A DNA stretch of 64,000 nt from Grammothele lineata (Eukaryota; Basidiomycota; Agaricomycetes; Polyporales; Polyporaceae), in the NCBI GenBank assembly GCA_002150815.3, contig NDFF03000057.1, positions 248,001 through 312,000 of the forward strand. Reading direction: 5' to 3'. The notes under the pieces were generated by a model. That model was not told the origin of the DNA, did no database searches, and saw only the letters and a program-made list of their open reading frames with translations. This document shows, in pieces, positions 31,825 to 45,065 of this stretch. Position numbers and translations under genes: made by a program. Positions within the stretch are counted from its first letter, which is position 1; every line of letters begins with the position of its first letter.

Positions 31825-33573
31825 ATGACCCACTCTCTCAGAGCATTCAGCATTTCCGACATCGTAACGGCTATCTTCGAAGAGCTTGATTCACAGGACC
31901 CAGAAGATCGTGCAGCTTGCTTAAACGCCGCTTTGGTCTGTCGCGCTCTCGCAGAGCCGGCCTCAGACGTAATCTGGAGAGATCTTCCGGGGCTTGTTCC
32001 TCTATGGAAGGTTCTCTGTATAACATCTCTGCGTGATAATGGGTTGAGAAGAAAGTGGAACAAGATCGTCAATGGATACCCGGCCCAGGGCTCGACCGAA
32101 TCCGAGTACGCCAGCTATGTGGGTGTTACCTCCATTATATGCCAAGACCACTGGACTCACCAACCAACAGATCCTCCGGAGGAAGCCGTACAAAAAACCC
32201 GCCCGTTGGAATCGGTTCCTCATATGTGCGGGGAGAATTCGAAAGCTCTACCAGGCGCACCGGATCCTGGAGCAAGACGCGCTTATCCGAACGCTTATTC
32301 ATTACCATGCCAGCAAAACCTTCCTTCCCTCTCTAAAAGTCCTCTATTGGGCTGCAAATCAAGCGAGCAGCGCCCTCTTGCAGTCCTTTGCACCGAGTAC
32401 GCTGCGTACCCTAACATTTATCTGCCCCTGTTCCTCTTTGCCTCTTGAGATGGGGGCTCAGGGTTTCCGCACGCACGAGTTGGGCCAGTTCCAGATGCTC
32501 TACTCTCTTTCCGTAGAGCAATGTGTTTGCAACCTCAACCCTTCATACTTCCGATGCTTAGTGGACACGGCTCTCTCCGTACACCACCTGCGGACGTTCC
32601 GATACTCGGGCCGTTGGCCATTTATTCAATTCCTTCAATCGATAACTCTCCCCGATCTCAGCCGGCTCAGTGCATTGCGAAACCTAGAAATTCTTGACGT
32701 ATTCATTGGCACATCAGGTAACTGGGACGCGCCTATCAACTTGCCAAACATCCGTACGCTTCATTGTACTGGCGGCCACGCACAAGTCTCATCTTTCGTA
32801 TCCAACCTCATTGCACCTCTGCTCCTCGACCTTAAATTATCTGCTTATGGGAAGGCACCAGCAGTCCACAGCCACGTCATGCAGGTCGTTTCTACATCGC
32901 GCTTTGCCCGCCAGCTCCGATCTCTCTTCTTATCCCTCGCCGGTCTCACTTCCTACGTCCCGGTCCCTCTCCGCACCTTCATCCAACCACTTCTCATCAT
33001 GACATCTCTCGACTCTCTCGACGTCGACATCATCTGGTGCAACCCTTGCATCGAAGCCGCCCCTTCCGACCTCGTCTCTCTCGCCCCTCCTTCTCCCATC
33101 TGCGCGCGCTCTCCCTCCGCGGCCTATCCTACCGTGGCGCCCTACGTAACAACCCCGACCCCATCTTCGAGCGCCTCCCGACTCCTTACCCTGCCCCGCT
33201 CGTCTCCCCCGCCTCGCTCGCCGCGTTCGCTCGCGCGTGCCCGCGCCTCGAGCGCCTTGAGCTCGGGGTGTTGCTCAATGCACAGCCGGACACGCCCATC
33301 CCACATCGTAAGGGCGTTCCCCGTAATCATCCCCTCCAGCTCTTCGATGCAGAACTCCTCGCCGTGGGCGACGGGGAGGGCCAGGGACTGTCGCGCGCAG
33401 CATGCGCAGCCCTCGCCGAAGTGCTGGACGTGCTGTTCCCGAACCTGGACGTCGCGCGTTCTCGGCACCGGTTTCGCGAGAAGTGGCGCGCGGATAGGAG
33501 TAGCTGGGAAACGGTGCTTGCGGACGTGCGCGCGAGGCAGTTGGAGAGAGCGGGCCTCGAAACTGGGGCCTGA
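31825..33573 (+). pseudogene. F-box/LRR-like protein with a frameshift
   Basis: Exon 1 (31825-32187) encodes an F-box-like N-terminus (FSISDIVTAIFEELD, then LVCRALAEPASDVIWRDL). A 67-nt intron (GTACAA...CCAG) joins in phase to 32255. The second exon encodes leucine-rich segments typical of basidiomycete F-box proteins (LKVLYWAANQ, LRTLTFICP, LRNLEILDVFIGT, MTSLDSLDVDI). Near 33075-33090 the sensible frame shifts by one base. Downstream, SFSHLRALSLRGLSY, ARACPRLERLELGVL and LDVLFPNLDVARSRHRF continue in another frame to a stop at 33573. No intron fits, so this is either a 1-nt indel mutation or a sequencing error. F-box proteins recruit substrates to SCF ubiquitin ligases; the target is unknown. 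Confidence 0.72.
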
Positions 33574-36500
33574 GGTGTACTCTGGAGAAGCCTGGGCCAT
33601 AGGAACAATGCCAGATGCTAGCAGCCTAACGTAGACGCGTCGACGCTACTTGTGCTTATCTTCTTTGGTTACCTACTTGTTTCATATTATTGTTTGGCTG
33701 TAAGTGAGCGATGCTTCGCCTCGCAGATGCTATCCGAGTTTCCTGATCAGTTAACAAAAACATAGCGCCTTCTACTTACAGTCGAAACGTCACTGACACA
33801 TACCTAGGCTGTTCCCGGCATTTAATCCTAGGTCGTTGACCCCGGCTTCTATCGAGAGACCGGCTGTTCCGTTTTCCGCATCAAACAAGTACACTCAGGA
33901 GCCCAACGCAGCAACTTCGCTGGTGGGTGTTTTGATTTATCACGTCGTGTCCTTCTTCCTGATGGTCTATGTGGTAGTACTAGAAGAGCTCTTCAGCATT
34001 CAAATAATCAACGTCCCCTTCCTTGGAGTGCCTCCGTTCTCAAGTTTCAGCCACACGTTGGCTCGTGTACGCCTCATCTCACTACGCAGCACTGATAATC
34101 GTGAACCGGGCGGCGAGGGTCGGCGCATACATACGTAGAGCCAGTGACAGCCCGCATATATCAGGGGAAAAGATCTACATTTACTAGATAAATCTCCTTT
34201 ATGCCGTAGCGACGCGGATTTTTCACTCATCGCTTCCACAGCGCCATGCAGACGTCAATGGGGGACTTCAAGCCGAAACGCCAAGCCCCCGGAAACGAAC
34301 CAAACTTCGGCACACGCTAGCTCTTCCCGATGGTAGGCCCGGCTTCTGGCAGAAAATCAAGCACCTACGAGCGGCTCTCGTTCGTATCGCTTGGGCTTCC
34401 GGTCGGGCCCCGGAAATATATGCGCAGGTGCTGTTGAATTGCCGAGCATCCGGTCCCGGCTTCTATCATCGTCTTCAGAAATCGGAGCGCCCCCGATCGA
34501 GACTGAGCCCTCAGGTCCTATCCATTCTCGCCCGAGCAGGTGTTGCAGCTTGGCATCTTGGAAATGCCGGTCAAACTGGGGGAGGCTCGAATCCGAGGCT
34601 CAGGACGAGTAACATCTGCTGGTGCGTCTCGACTCAGTCGTGAAGGATGGATGGCACTGACATTCCAATACAGTGGCAGTACCTCCTGAATGAGAGTGAA
34701 GAATGATACAGGGGTAGCAACGTTCGCTCTCGACGCCGCCAATAAACCCCTGTAACGTTGTTGCAAACCAGCGTCTTGTTGCATGACTAGAGCGAGCATG
34801 ACCAGACATATGCGTAATCCCTGGACAGACGCCTATCCTACGCTGATAATGTCGACATTCTGGTGCGACGACGCTTACTACTACCCACCGTCCGAAATTA
34901 TCTTGAAACGTCCCGACGCCGCAAAGGGTGTCATGTACGGAGCGTCTGTCGCCACCAGGACGTCCACATAGCCGTCTTCAAATAATCGATATCATCAACT
35001 ACGGCGTAGGTCCCGTCCGACCTCACCTCCGCGACGGGGCGCCGAGGGGTAGGCGAGACTCTTGAGGGGTGCTGACAGTTGCTGAGACCGCCCAAATGGA
35101 CTGTAGGGCCGGTCGGGCTCCGGCATTTGCGGGTTGCCGAGAGACAGCGAGCGCTGCGCCGCCGAAAAAATGTGGCTTGCGGGATGCGAACACGGTCCGA
35201 GCGTAGCTTCGCTGGGGTTCCCGGATGCGGCATAGAAAAGATAGAAATTGCTCTGTGAACGTTCATAAAGTTAGGTAGGAAATTCACCGATTCTTGCGGA
35301 CGTATACCCTATGTGTTCCTCAGGGTGTCTGGTTCTGACGTAGTCCAATGGAAGGTGGTCAAGGCGAACGCTTATGAAGAAGGGGTGGTATCTGGTAGCC
35401 TTTCGTAAGAGCACATGCGGCGACCATACTTACGCCGGGATCTAGACCTACGTCATCGACATCATCGCTACAACAGCCATGAGCGCACAAGTCAAAACGC
35501 CAGCAGCCCAAGTCAAGACACACCTTGCACGCGTTCAATACAATTAATGCTCCTCTCAGCGAGTGCGAAGGACCCCGCGGCGCAGCGCATTTTCTGGGAA
35601 TTCGTAAACCTGCAAAACTGCGAACGGAGCGGACGCCGCCGCAAAGCCGTGAACCCCGAGCGTGCGCCTTCCCCCCACTCGTGGTGCGTCATGCGCACGA
35701 CGGGGAAGTGAGAAATCATACCTTATTGGACGTCTGCGGGCCTATGTGGGACCGCGTATGTGTTCAACGAAGACGGAAACGGGGGGCGCCGTGGGCGATT
35801 GAGTGGCAGCGAAGGAGCCTAGCGAGGTGTTCAAACCTCGATCGAATATCCGGCGCGTAGGTCGCGCCGGAGAACGACTTTATTGAGAGCCATGTGCAAG
35901 ATTGGGATCCGTGGCGATCGAAAGCAAGAGCTTTTCCCTTCAGAGCGGCTGAGATGCGTTGAGGGTAGGCAGAGGAGCGGAGTCGGCGGCGGCGCGGCAC
36001 GCGGGCCTTCTGAGAACTTTGCACCCGGAAACCCGACCGCGTCAGAGGACGACGTTATCCGGGTGCTTTGCCTACTCCCCGACGCCGCTGTCCCCAGACG
36101 TGGCGCGGGGCGAGTCGCGACGCTGGTGATCGGGAGCGAACTCGGGTTCCGAGATGGGAAGCGGCTGCTCTCGCCACGGTCAGCTTGGTACTTCCGTATA
36201 GGCAGATGCCGAGCGCGTGCGACATTTTCGGAGATCGAGGAGCAGATGCGCTAAATGAAGGTTCATGTACATGCACGCGGCCAAGTTGCAGTTGCGACCT
36301 AGTGTACCACTGCGGTGCACAAATTAATGCTTCAGGGCGGGGGCCAGACGACGTCAGCGGTGAATAGACGGAGTTGCCGAGGAGACGCGTTATTGCATCC
36401 GGTAGAGCCTCCTGAGGCTATCTAATTGAAGAGTTACGAGCTCCCCGGTAGCATCATATCAGTGCGGCGCAGCATGCCTTCAGGCGAGCGCGCATGCATA

Positions 36501-37555
36501 GTGTCCGGTGAATAAGCTTGATTGGTGTCGACCTCGTATGGGTCCTCGCTGATTTGAAGAGCGGAGTCTGGCTATGTTGCCAGTGGCGAGGGCCTGGAAA
36601 CGTGTCAGTTGAAGGGTTCTTCGGCCGACGAAAGCGTGCTAAGCAGGACTTCTATGGCTTCATATGATGAGCGGGCTCACGGACACGGTGGGTTCTGAGA
36701 GTGTTTTACGGCCAGATGTTCGTCCTGCGAACTGTTCGCGGTAGGACAGAGGTTTCGTGCATGTCAGATAGGCGACAACGGTTGCTGTTAAGAGGGCAAA
36801 GAACGCAATAAAATGTCACGTACGGATAGCTAGCGGTGAGAACGCGGAGAGAGCACGTACAGTTTCCACATCGATGATGCGGAAGCAGATGCAGACTCGG
36901 GCAAGGCGGGGTCGGACACGTCCCTGCTGCGTACCTCGCGGGGCGCCGACCAGATCCGCTCCCGATTGCAGTTTACGCATCCGAGACAGTCTAATTATCG
37001 CCGCCGGCGACTCTAGGCGGCCTTCTTCTCCCGGCCAAGAGCCAGGTGAGCGCAGACCAAGCGGTCTCAGCTGAGGCAGATAATGCATGTGAGGGGGAGG
37101 GGGCGAACTGCGGAGATTCAGGGCAGACGAGGAAGGGAACCGTCCACGCCCCTCGCATGCCAGACGTGCCACTTCGAGCATGGGGAATGAGAGGAAAGAG
37201 GTAACGGCGTCTAAAATGTCCGATGTTTTCGTGCGAGCGGGCGGGCGTCTGAGTGCGTCTCGCAAGGAACGACGTGCTCTCTCAGCGGAGGATCTGGCTC
37301 AGTCATCGCTGGGCGCGTCTCGAGCGCATCTCTTCTTGTCGAACGACCAGCAAGGCCCGCTCTCCGCGTCGGGAACCCGTTTGGAATCCGCCCATACCAC
37401 GCCCTCGCCCACTCCACATGCCGGCGATCTGATATATCCCCCGGACCCAGCGCGCCCTGTCCCTCTTCTTCTAATCCACTCGTCCCCCGCCTCGTCCCTC
37501 GCATCGATCCTTCCCCCCATAGGCGCGCTACCTCCTCTCCATCCTCTTCCTACGC
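33574..37555. other. 4-kb gene-poor region
   Basis: No open frame here shows a recognisable domain or a convincing multi-exon structure. It may contain decayed repeats. I see no terminal repeats or target duplications by eye. Confidence 0.35.
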
Positions 37556-39600
37556 ATGTCTGCTCCAAAGCTCCGTGTCGCAATCTGGTACGTCATCCAA
37601 AGCACCGTCCATTTGCCCTCCGTCGCCATCCATGACGATGACCTCGCGCGCTAACCTCGCGATCGCTTTCCCCGCCCTCCCTCCCGCTTTCTTTCCAGTG
37701 GGGGCGGTGTAGGGGGCCTGGTCTGCGCCGCCGCCCTCTCGCGCTACCACGACATCGACATCGACGTCTACGAGGCCGCCGACGACCTCTTCGCCCCCGG
37801 CCCCGGCGTCGGCGTCTGGCCGCGCGCGTGGAAGATTCTCGCTGCGCTCGGCCTCGCAGACGCGCTCGGCAAAGTCGCGGTCGTGCCCCCAGCTGACCTC
37901 CCGAGTGCGTCCGACCACAGTGTTCTTCCTTGCGCGCGCGAGCGCGAGCGCACAGATCCCCGCTGACACCGATGCGCGCCGTCGCGCCGCTCCTCTCTCC
38001 CTTCGCAGAGACGTCATTCACGTTCCGCAAGGGCGACCAGCCCGAAGGCGTCAGCTTCTACACGTTCAACGCACCAGGTCCGTGTCCCCCCACGCCCCGG
38101 GCGCGCCCCGACCCGACCACAGCTCACCAGCTCCCCTCCTCCCCCCGTATTCTGCTCCCGCATCCGCGCCGCGCCCCGCGAACCCGACCCGGTGTGCTCA
38201 CGCCGATCCGCCCAAAGCAGGCCTCCTCGCGTTCCAGCGCCCCGACTTTGCCGCCGTCGTCCTCCAGCACCTCTCGCCCCGCTGCCGCGTGCGCGCGCGC
38301 AAGCGCCTCGTGTCTTATACCCAGGCGCGTTTCCCCTCCTCTTCGTCCGCGCACGGGCCCGTGGTACTCGAGTTCGACGATGGGGAGCGCGCGGCGTTCG
38401 ACGTGCTCGTCGGCGCGGACGGCGTTGGGTCCGCGGTGCGGAGGAGGCTCGCGGCGGAACTCGCGGACGTGCAGGAGGACGAGGATGGGCGGGCGCGGGC
38501 AAGAGAGGGCGCAAACGCGAGGTTCTCGGGGACATTCGTGTACCGCGCGATGCTCCCCACGGACGCGGTGCTGGAGGTTATGCCCGAACACCCGGCGGCG
38601 CATGATCCGATCGTGGTCAGTACTTGAGAGTTGTGCTTCTGTCTCGGTTGAGCGTGCGAAGCTGAAGTGGTGGTTCTGTAGTATGTTGGGAAGAACGCGG
38701 TATGTTCCTCTGTATTGCGCTGCCAGAAGCTAGGGCTGAGCGACTCTGCACAGGAAATCACTGTACATCCAGTAGCAGACGGGTCTTTCATCAGCCTCGC
38801 GGCGTACTGTGCGGATTATGATCGCGAGGGCACACCATACGATGGGCCCGAGGAAGAAAATATCCCGGGCGCGGCATTCCTCGCGGATTTCCACAGCTGG
38901 GAACCAGAAGTCCAGACGCTCATCGAGGTGCGCATCTCGTCCTGCTCCGTTCCAGCTGAGGACGCTGACTTATCGTGGCCGGTTGCATGCTCCCCCTTGT
39001 GATGGCGCGAATAGACTGCGAGAAGATCGCCCCAAGTAAATAAATGGGCGGTGCACACATCACCCCCGCTACCATCCATGACGTGCGGGAGTGTCGTGCT
39101 CATCGGAGACGCGGTACGCCGACTCTCGTCCCGTTTCCCCTCCGGCCCTCTCTGAACCTCCCTCCCCTCTTTCCCCCCTCTGAATACAGGCGAATGCCCT
39201 GATGCCCTACGTAGGAGGCGGCCCTGGCCAAGCGATCGAAGACGCATACGTCCTCGCGACGCTCCTCGGGGACCGACGCACCGCGCGCGCGTCCCTAGGA
39301 CGCGCCCTACGCGCATACGACGCCGTGCGCCGGCCCTTTGCCGCGCGCACACAAGACTGCGCGCGCGAGAACGGCCTGCTCTGCACGCTCAACTACCCCG
39401 GGCTCGCGTTCCCTGACCCCGTTGCGCCCGTCGCCCCGGACAGCGACGACGAGGGGAGCGCGGGCGGGGACCGGGCGAGGCTCGCGGAGCTGCGGTCGAT
39501 GGTGAGGATGAATTGGGAGTGGGAGTGGCGGACGACGGTGGATGTGGACGTCGTGAAGGCGCTGAGGATGCTTGACGACTTTGACGACGAGGACAGCTAG
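37556..39600 (+). CDS. FAD-dependent monooxygenase (salicylate hydroxylase-like)
   Basis: Eight exons: 37556-37587, 37699-37904, 38009-38077, 38221-38615, 38682-38699 (18-nt microexon), 38754-38927, 39015-39113, 39190-39600, closing in frame at 467 aa. The order of motifs is that of class A flavoprotein hydroxylases: GGGVGG at residues 12-17 with the VYEAA acidic end of the Rossmann fold, LVGADGVGSAVRRRL (the DG motif), and VVLIGDA|ANALMPYVGGG near 329 with GQAIEDAYVLA (the GD motif). These enzymes hydroxylate aromatic rings using NAD(P)H and O2. The substrate cannot be read from sequence. No signal peptide is seen, so it is probably cytosolic. No neighbouring genes suggest a biosynthetic cluster. 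Confidence 0.92.
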
Positions 39601-42600
39601 CCGTGAGTGGCGGGCGCGGTGCGGTGTGGGGGTGATTAGGCTTCTTGAGTTCGTGGTGGCGGGCTGGTCCACTCGCGTTTGTACTGAATGTGTATGTTGT
39701 GTGCAGGTACCTCGGATCTCCACTCTTCTCCATGTCATCGCTATGCATCGCTATCGTCAATCGAATATGCGCAATGTTGTGCTCTCCCAACGTAGCTACT
39801 CAAGGTCTCCGGCTTCGCCCTCGCTAACCTGTCCAATTTCACCTACCCGTCTCGTTCGGAACATTCCATTCAGTCGCGCAGTGACAAGCTGGCCTCCCCG
39901 ATAGACGCGCCCAAGATTAGCTCGAGCGTCGAGCCCAGCTCAATCTCGCTCGGCGGCGTTCTCTACAGCGCTTCTAGTCGCTCCGGGTCCGCAGCGTATC
40001 AGCCTCGTACAGAAGCACCCGGGGTGCTATTTTCGCCATCGCGTGACGATCGGTCGTGCTAACATTGGGCAGGGTCAGGGTTCGCTGTGGTCGCGTGAGC
40101 GCCGTCGTTCGATTGCGGGCTTAGATCTCGTTTCAGCTCGCCCATAGAGCATAACACATTGAGTGTCGGCGGATCTGATGCGGCTGGTTGGGCGGCCGGA
40201 TTGTGGCGCCTCTCTTCGATATGCTCTGAGTTCAATACACGGTCAGTAGCAAGGGTGGCCGGTATGCCGCGTATATGCGGTAATTTGTGGAAAGGAGGAA
40301 GCGCATGGCGACAAAAATCAAGATATCATGACCGTTTGTCTTCGCTTTTGATATCGTCACTCAACCACAATATGTTGCATACAGAGTACCCAACTCCGCT
40401 CGAAAAGTAAGATCCACGTGTATTCGACTCCCAAATTGAATCGCCGCGACGATCTGAATGCGTGTTTGGGTGAGTGCCGTGATGATCTACTAAAACACTG
40501 GACAACTCACACATGTTGCAGCAGGAAGATACCATTTAGAAGAGCGATGTCGAGATATCATCGGATGGAAAGAGGGAAATCTTTGTTACTAGCCAGCAAT
40601 TTAACAACGGAGGAGGGGCGAACATTCGCTCTTTTGATGTCAAACGGCCAACTAATGGCGACGACCTACGATTGTCCATCAGTAATTCCCGATTGCCCTC
40701 GGGGAGCGGAAAAGGAAAGTGTAGAAGTTCAGCCGTCTAACTGGATCATGTCAGATAGATTGGCCTCGTGTCGTCCACTCAAAGCGATCGCAACCAACCT
40801 CGTGAACACGTTTGTATATTGACGTGCCGTTCCTCAGTAGACTTACCCGGCACTCAGCACGTAAAATGTCGGAAGCAACACTCAGGAAGAGGCAAAAACC
40901 AGATACGCCGCTAAGCGAAGGGCATTAAAGAACAGATGAAACTAGCTGACGAGGCGAGGCAAGTACCCACTGTCATGAACCCGCCAACGTCCATGAACAT
41001 ATTCGTGAGGAGAATGGACCCCGCCGGCGTCCCCAACCCTCCTATATTTCCCCCCGGCACCCCTCTAGGCGCAATCCACTTTGACGTCCCTATCCGGTCA
41101 CTTGCGCTTTTGCAAGGCATACAGATGAGGATGCAGGACAGAGAGGAAGCACTCTAAGGACCTGTATGGTGCACAATGCAGAGATACTGATTTAGAAAGA
41201 TATGTATGTTACAGCAACGTAAGACAAGTTTTACGTACCTGGAGAGACTTAGAACTTGATAGTGTAGTACAAGGAGCATAAGTAAGCTGTATAACAGTAG
41301 GACTATTTCAGAACGAATGATGCGTGTACGCTCAGGACTCGCCAGATCCCATGTGCAGATGCTCCACTGGAGCTGCAATCGCGGAGCACTAAGCACTGCG
41401 ATATGTCAATGTTGCAGATGCTGGAAGACGTTGGCAAGACGAGAGCGCGAAATTCATGTACTAGCGCCTGTGACTCATCAAGACGCCACGTGGCGAAGGT
41501 TGATACGGGATCACCCGGAATGGGATGCGTGAGAAAACTTGGACGATTGGCCACGCGGCATCGGCGCACGCGTCGTCAACAAGTTCCACTTCGTGTCAGT
41601 GATCCAGGTTGGCAGCTCATGCATATGCATCATGCAGCACAGTTACGGCGCACGAATGTATCTCGTGTACGTCGTAACAACAGTGCTTGGTGAGCTACTG
41701 CATTGTTTCTTTTGAGCCGTCTACTGATGTGAGGCGCCGCCATCTGTCGCAGTATTAGACAGGTCCCAAACGGGATGACTTATGGACTGAGATGACAAGC
41801 ACCTTCAACACAAGGACAGTACCCTCATACACTTCCCCGTTTGGGCTCCTTCCGAAATATGCGTCACACGTACACATGTACGAGAAGACGAATCAACCGC
41901 ACTTTCCTCACCCCCGACGATAGCATGCTCTGCCTAAACGTCTTCGTATCGTACGCAGGTGCAGTGACCACCTGCTTGCTTGCATGAAGTGCGCATGCTA
42001 CCTTCGCTTGTATCCTGAGACACATCATTGCAGCCTCGCAAAAGAGTTGGCGCCGTGCTCGAGCTCATGCGAGGCGTGCTGCTGCATACGTCCGGACTCC
42101 GAGTCGATCAGAGGTGCTAATTTTAGCACCGACGGAGTTGACTCTATACCGATGGCAACAAGGATCCTCAGACAATCCGTGATCTACACAACCCACACGG
42201 AAGTGATGGCGGTGAGGTATGTACGCCATCAGGACTGAAGAGTGCATCTAATGGATCAACTCGTCGAATTGATGCAGGGGGCAGTCCATTCATTATCGAG
42301 GATAATCGGCTTCGCGGGCCGGACTGTAGTCGACCAATCGCCGTGCTGCAGGGCGAATCCTTGTCAGTCCACATGCGGCAGCAAAAGCTATGCCGCTCGA
42401 TACCATTGCGTGGATCGGCGATGTCGCTCCTTCTGCATTGCCGACACGCGATATCGGGAGTTTGCCGCCACCTCATGCCTCTCTGATCATCCACCCGAAG
42501 CACCACATGTGCATCATCATCGTAGGCGAGGACGCTGCCTCCAGGACACATCAGCACAAACAAGTCACCACTTGCTCTTCGGAGAACCACCATCTTGCCA

Positions 42601-42793
42601 TGTTGCGCACCGGGGCCGAGCGCTGAGACCATGCGTTCCCTCACGTCTATGTCCGACCACACCACTCCGATGCTATAAAAACCGTCCAGCCCGTTCGTCA
42701 TGCTCACCAGGACATCCTCTCCTGTTCCTTCAGCCCCCAGAACCTCTCGGTCTACAGCTCGTTCACTCGCAGCTCGTCTATTCATCACCGACA
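39601..42793. other. 3.2-kb gene-poor region upstream of the aspartic protease
   Basis: No gene supported. The final 200 bp should contain the protease promoter; a clear TATA box is listed separately. The rest has short scattered frames only. Confidence 0.35.
42674..42680 (+). promoter_or_regulatory. TATA box of the aspartic protease gene
   Basis: TATAAAA, 114 bp before the start codon, followed by a pyrimidine-rich leader. The position is reasonable for a highly expressed secreted-protein gene. Confidence 0.65.
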
Positions 42794-44322
42794 ATGTTCT
42801 GCAAAGCTTCTCTCGTCACCGTCGCGCTTGCCCTCATGGCGTCCGCTGGACCCATCGCGACCCTCCCGAAGCGGGGCATGGCTATTCCGTTCCAGAAGCG
42901 CTCTTCGTCGCTCACGAACGAGGATGGCACCTTCAATGCCGACAAGGCCAAGATCGAGTCTGTCAAGACGATCAAGTATGTTCTCGCCTTTGAGTCGCTG
43001 AATCCAGCGTATTGATTAGTCTCTACTCCTGCCTCTCCCAGCAAGCACCGGCAGAACCTGATCAACCTCGAGAAGAACGTCGGCACGCAGGCTTTCAAGG
43101 CTGGCGCTGAGATCAAGCCCGTCGCCGTTCTCCCCGAGCACATCCAGGCCAACCTGACCAAGCGGCAGAGCGAGTCGCTCACCGACGAGGACAGCGACAC
43201 CGAGTGGGCGGGCAAGATCTCCATCGGTACTCCCGCTCAGAAGTTCTTGATCGACTTCGACACCGGCTCCTCTGACTTGTGGGTGCCGTCGAGCAGCTGC
43301 ACGAGCTCGACGTGCAAGAAGAAGACGCAATACAAGGCGTCGTCTTCGTCCACCAGCACCAAGAAGAGCGGTTCGTTCTCGATCGAGTACGGAGACGGCT
43401 CCACTGTTTCCGGCCCGATCTACACCGACAAGGGTGAGTGAAGTCGCGTAGACTCCCGAAGGGCGTGGGAAGGAGCTAATGTATTTGTTAAACAGTGTCT
43501 GTCGCTGGCATTTCAGTTACGAAGCAGTACATGTCGGGTGTAACGACCCTATCGAGCAGCTTCAGCAGCGACCCGATTGACGGGCTGCTCGGCTTGGCCT
43601 ACCCTGCCATCTCCAACCTTGGCCAGGCATGTCGTTGCTCAATTCTTCATCCCTCACGTGTCTGACTTTCGCGCTTCTCAGAACCCGTTCTTCAACACCG
43701 CCATCGAGCAGGGTGCTGTCGATGAGGGCGTCTTCGGCATGTACCTCGCGCAGTCCGACTCCGAGCTCTACCTCGGTGGCACCAACTCGGACCTCTACTC
43801 GGGTTCGCTCGAGTACCACGATGTCGACACCTCGACCGGCTTCTGGCAGATCACGGGCGCGAAGGTGTACGTCGGGAGCAAGGCGGCCGTCTCGAACTTC
43901 GAGACGATCATCGACTCTGGCACTACGCTCGCGTACGGCCCGCCCTCGTCGATCAAGACGTTCTACGGCAAGATCTCTGGCTCCGGCGTGTACGACTCGA
44001 GCGAGGGCTACTACTACTACCCCTGCGGATCTCTGCCGACTATCTCCTTCTCGTGGGGTGGGAAGAAGTGGGAGATGACCGAGGACAAGTGAGTGATCAC
44101 GTCTTTTCCGACTGAAATAGCGACTGACGATCACCTGTGCGCCTTAATAGCTTCAGCCTCGGCGAGACGGAGTCCGGCTCGGGCAAGTGCGTCGGTGCGC
44201 TCGTCGGACAGGACATCGGCCTCGGTGACGACGTCTGGCTCCTCGGTGACGCGTTCATGAAGAACGTTTATACCGCGTTCTCGTTCGACAAGGACGCGGT
44301 CGGATTCGCGGCGCTTGCGTAA
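42794..44322 (+). CDS. secreted pepsin-like aspartic protease (A1 family, polyporopepsin-like)
   Basis: Five exons: 42794-42975, 43042-43433, 43496-43626, 43682-44088, 44151-44322, giving 427 aa. There is a hydrophobic signal peptide (residues 1-18, ending ASAGP), a propeptide with basic cleavage sites (LPKRG, QKRSS, LTKRQ), and a mature bilobal enzyme. Both catalytic aspartates are present: DTGSSDLW (Asp near 134) and DSGTT (near 313). The flap YGDGS and the C-terminal [14 protein letters not shown] are also as in pepsins. The third intron starts with GC instead of GT (43627, GCATGT) and has a CTGAC branch site and a CAG end. It acts outside the cell or in the vacuole; secretion is favoured because of the context and family. 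Confidence 0.96.
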
Positions 44323-45065
44323 TCGCTCGCGCGCACTATCAGACTTATGCTTTCACCTACATGACTGGTTACGAACGGACATGGAGGCGCAGCTGAGAAG
44401 CGTGCCGCGGATCAAGCTGTTGTATACTAGACTCATGGATTATGGCTTGTAGCAACAGCAATGAATTTTTACATACGCTACATGCAAGGGTCCCTCTGTT
44501 ACAGTCGCGATTATTATGTTCAAGACATCCACAAAGACAAGGACTGCCCATGTCTTTTACGACCTTCACGCTGTCTCATGGGCGCTCCACCCCAACTCCA
44601 TTCGCATTGGTGACCGCGTTGCGAAAAGCGGACAGAAGTCACCCGTGCTCCACTTACCACGCGGCGTGCTGCCTGACGCCTTTCAAAGCGGCGACTGGAT
44701 AGCTATGCAGCAGTGAGAGCAGGACACAGCCGAAGAGCCAACGCGGGCGCAGTCGAACTTCTCCCACTCTCCGCTTGATTTCACGGGTCGCCGTGCGTGT
44801 GCAGCTCATGATAAAGCGGCGGGCCGGGCTTCATGTACTACCCGGCGATGTTCTCACTGTTGCTCGATACGTCCCGTATAAAGCGAAATGAACCGATGAC
44901 GGTGGCCGTGCGCTAACTCCACTGTCCGCGGAGACGGACATTTGGGTGATCACTCTTCTCACAGTTCTCAGAAGCAGCTCGGGTATATATTCTAATCACG
45001 GAGTGGTGACTAAACAAGTATTCGTACGTTAGGTCCACCCGTACGTCGAATGTTGAGCTACAGGA
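44323..45065. other. intergenic region between convergent protease and lipase genes
   Basis: About 740 bp of shared 3' flank. Nothing else recognised. Confidence 0.4.

Noticed and set aside
33100..33634. continuation of the F-box frame to 33634
   Set aside because: After about 33085 this frame becomes Ser/Arg/Pro low-complexity, while the neighbouring frame keeps leucine-rich protein sequence to 33573.
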